Under the pieces are notes generated by a model. It worked only from the letters and a program-made list of their open reading frames with translations. It searched no databases and was not told the origin of the DNA. A stretch of 6,820 nt of DNA from Gemmataceae bacterium (GTDB lineage Bacteria; Planctomycetota; Planctomycetia; Gemmatales; Gemmataceae). Location of the stretch: positions 1-6,820 of the forward strand of contig JAFMJU010000221.1 of NCBI GenBank assembly GCA_017853285.1, written 5' to 3'. Shown here piece by piece: positions 5,645 through 6,820 of the stretch (the stretch's first letter is position 1; the number at the start of each line of letters is the position of its first letter). A program made the position numbers and the translations under genes.

Positions 5645-6820
5645 ATGCGCGCCGAGATTATTTCCATCGGCAGCGAGATGACCTCGGGCCAGAATTTCGA
5701 CACCAACGGGCCGTGGTTGTCGCGGGCACTGGCCGAGGTGGGCATCGCCACGGCGTTTCGCACCACCATCGGCGACGATCCCGAGGACAACCGGCAGGTG
5801 TTCGAGGCGGCCTCGAAGCGGGCGGATGTGGTGATCAGCACCGGGGGGCTGGGGCCCACGCAGGACGACCTGACGCGGGAGATCCTGGCGCGGCTGGCCG
5901 GCGTGGAGCTGGTGTTCCATGAGGAGAGCTGGCGCAAGATCCAGGAGATGTTCAGCCAGCGGAACCGGGTCTGCCCCGACCGCAACCGGGTGCAGGCGAT
6001 GGCGCCGGCGTGCGCCGAGATGCTCGACAACCCCCGTGGCACGGCGCCGGGACTGTGGATGCACCTGAACCGCGCGCGCATTGCCTGCCTGCCCGGGCCG
6101 CCGCGCGAGATGCAGGGGATGTTCCACGACCAGGTGGTGCCCCGCCTGCGGGCGGCGGGGCTGGTGAAGGGGGTGCGCATCGAGCGGCGCATCCACACCT
6201 TCGGCCAGGGTGAATCGGCGGTGGAGGAGCGGCTGGGCGACATCACGGCGCGGGGGAACGACCCCGAGGTGGGCATCACCGCCAGCGATGCGGTCATCAC
6301 GCTGCGGGTGTTCTCCGCCGGCGCGGACGAGCCGGCCGCCCGGAAGCGGGTAGAACCGATCGAGGCCAAAATCCGCGAACTGCTGGGGCCGCTGGTGTAC
6401 GGCGCCGACGAGGAGACTCTGGCGCATGTGGTGTTGCGCGAGCTGGACCGCTGCCGGCTGAGTCTGGCGGTGGCGGAGGGGGTGACCGGCGGCGCGCTGA
6501 ACCTGGCGCTTTCGGGTGAGCCTTGGCCGGGGATGCGCTGGTTTCAGGGCGGGTTGATCGCCCGCACCCCGCGGGCCGAATTGTGGGCGGGGTTGCAGGA
6601 GCCCACCCGGCGCGCGAAGGGGAGCGAGGGGGAAGAGGCCGCGCGGGAATTGGCCGAGGCGGTGCGCCTGCGGATGGGGACGGACCTGGGGCTTGCCACC
6701 GTGGGGCGCGACGACGAGGGGCCCGGCGCCGGGCAGGTGTGGGTGGCGCTGTCGCACGCGGGCGGATGCGAGATCAGGCACCAGCACTGGTTTTGCGCGG
6801 CGGCCGAGGTGCGCAGCCGC
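5645..6820 (+). CDS. cinA: CinA family protein (partial, 3' end beyond window)
   Basis: The frame runs 392 codons from the ATG at 5645 to the window edge without a stop. CinA proteins are usually a little over 400 residues, so little is missing. The N-terminal MoCF/COG1058 domain, associated in the family with pyrophosphatase activity on ADP-ribose and related nucleotides, is well conserved: AEIISIGSEMTSGQNFDTN (3 to 21), STGGLGPTQDDLTRE (65 to 79), NPRGTAPG (129 to 136), LPGPPREM (149 to 156) and FGQGES (186 to 191). The C-terminal region (about 255 onward) aligns with the PncC-like NMN-deamidase domain but is eroded: AESCTGG reads AEGVTGG (277 to 283), the Tyr and Lys after the GG turn are Arg307 and Glu312, and the GIAGPGG segment is shortened and altered (350 to 362). 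The N-terminal domain is probably active and the C-terminal one probably not. It is divergent from purA. Symbol assigned by family; a role in competence is not implied. Confidence 0.94.
   Translation, partial: MRAEIISIGSEMTSGQNFDTNGPWLSRALAEVGIATAFRTTIGDDPEDNRQVFEAASKRADVVISTGGLGPTQDDLTREILARLAGVELVFHEESWRKIQEMFSQRNRVCPDRNRVQAMAPACAEMLDNPRGTAPGLWMHLNRARIACLPGPPREMQGMFHDQVVPRLRAAGLVKGVRIERRIHTFGQGESAVEERLGDITARGNDPEVGITASDAVITLRVFSAGADEPAARKRVEPIEAKIRELLGPLVYGADEETLAHVVLRELDRCRLSLAVAEGVTGGALNLALSGEPWPGMRWFQGGLIARTPRAELWAGLQEPTRRAKGSEGEEAARELAEAVRLRMGTDLGLATVGRDDEGPGAGQVWVALSHAGGCEIRHQHWFCAAAEVRSR

Noticed and set aside
5627..6787. 386-codon minus-strand open frame opposite cinA
   Set aside because: It is antisense to a clear CinA and its residues (Arg, His, Pro, Gln, Leu) are typical of shadow frames in GC-rich coding DNA.
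1..6820. Toxin-antitoxin, phage defence, CRISPR or mobile element system
   Set aside because: No repeats with spacers, transposase, integrase or defence domains were found. The NYN gene alone, beside PhoH, does not make a defence system without further evidence.

Overview
The window is GC-rich (about two thirds by eye) bacterial DNA, almost fully coding, with seven genes recognisable by protein family. Six lie on the minus strand and one on the plus strand. All are chromosomal housekeeping or core-accessory types. I see no mobile element, phage gene, CRISPR array, tRNA or rRNA. The PurA P-loop variant GDEAKGK, the CdsA and CinA sequence style and the GC content remind me of Planctomycetota or a related PVC lineage. 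That is an impression from memory, not a demonstrated placement.

Layout from right to left on the minus strand: purA (adenylosuccinate synthetase, start about 5459), uppS (undecaprenyl diphosphate synthase), cdsA (CDP-diglyceride synthase, whose start overlaps the uppS stop by 7 nt), phoH (PhoH-like ATPase), a NYN/LabA-type PIN-fold nuclease gene, and trxA (thioredoxin). purA to phoH is probably one transcription unit. A short hairpin with a T run and a possible promoter separate phoH from the NYN gene. A strong hairpin separates the NYN gene from trxA. On the plus strand, divergent from purA across a 185-nt intergenic region, is cinA, which is open to the right edge of the window. It is easy to miss because it has no stop codon inside the window.

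Functionally, uppS and cdsA supply the lipid carrier for peptidoglycan and the CDP-diacylglycerol precursor for phospholipids, a common pairing. purA adds the first committed step of AMP synthesis. PhoH and the NYN protein are candidates for RNA metabolism, and thioredoxin is the general disulfide reductant. CinA carries an N-terminal MoCF-like pyrophosphatase-type domain and a C-terminal PncC-like domain.

I found no convincing new multi-gene system. The points most worth a second look are the apparently inactivated PncC-like domain of CinA, the side-by-side PhoH and NYN nuclease genes (compare PhoH2, a PIN-PhoH fusion), non-consensus residues in the signature motifs of PurA and CdsA, and a cluster of related GCCCGGC hairpins between the NYN gene and trxA.
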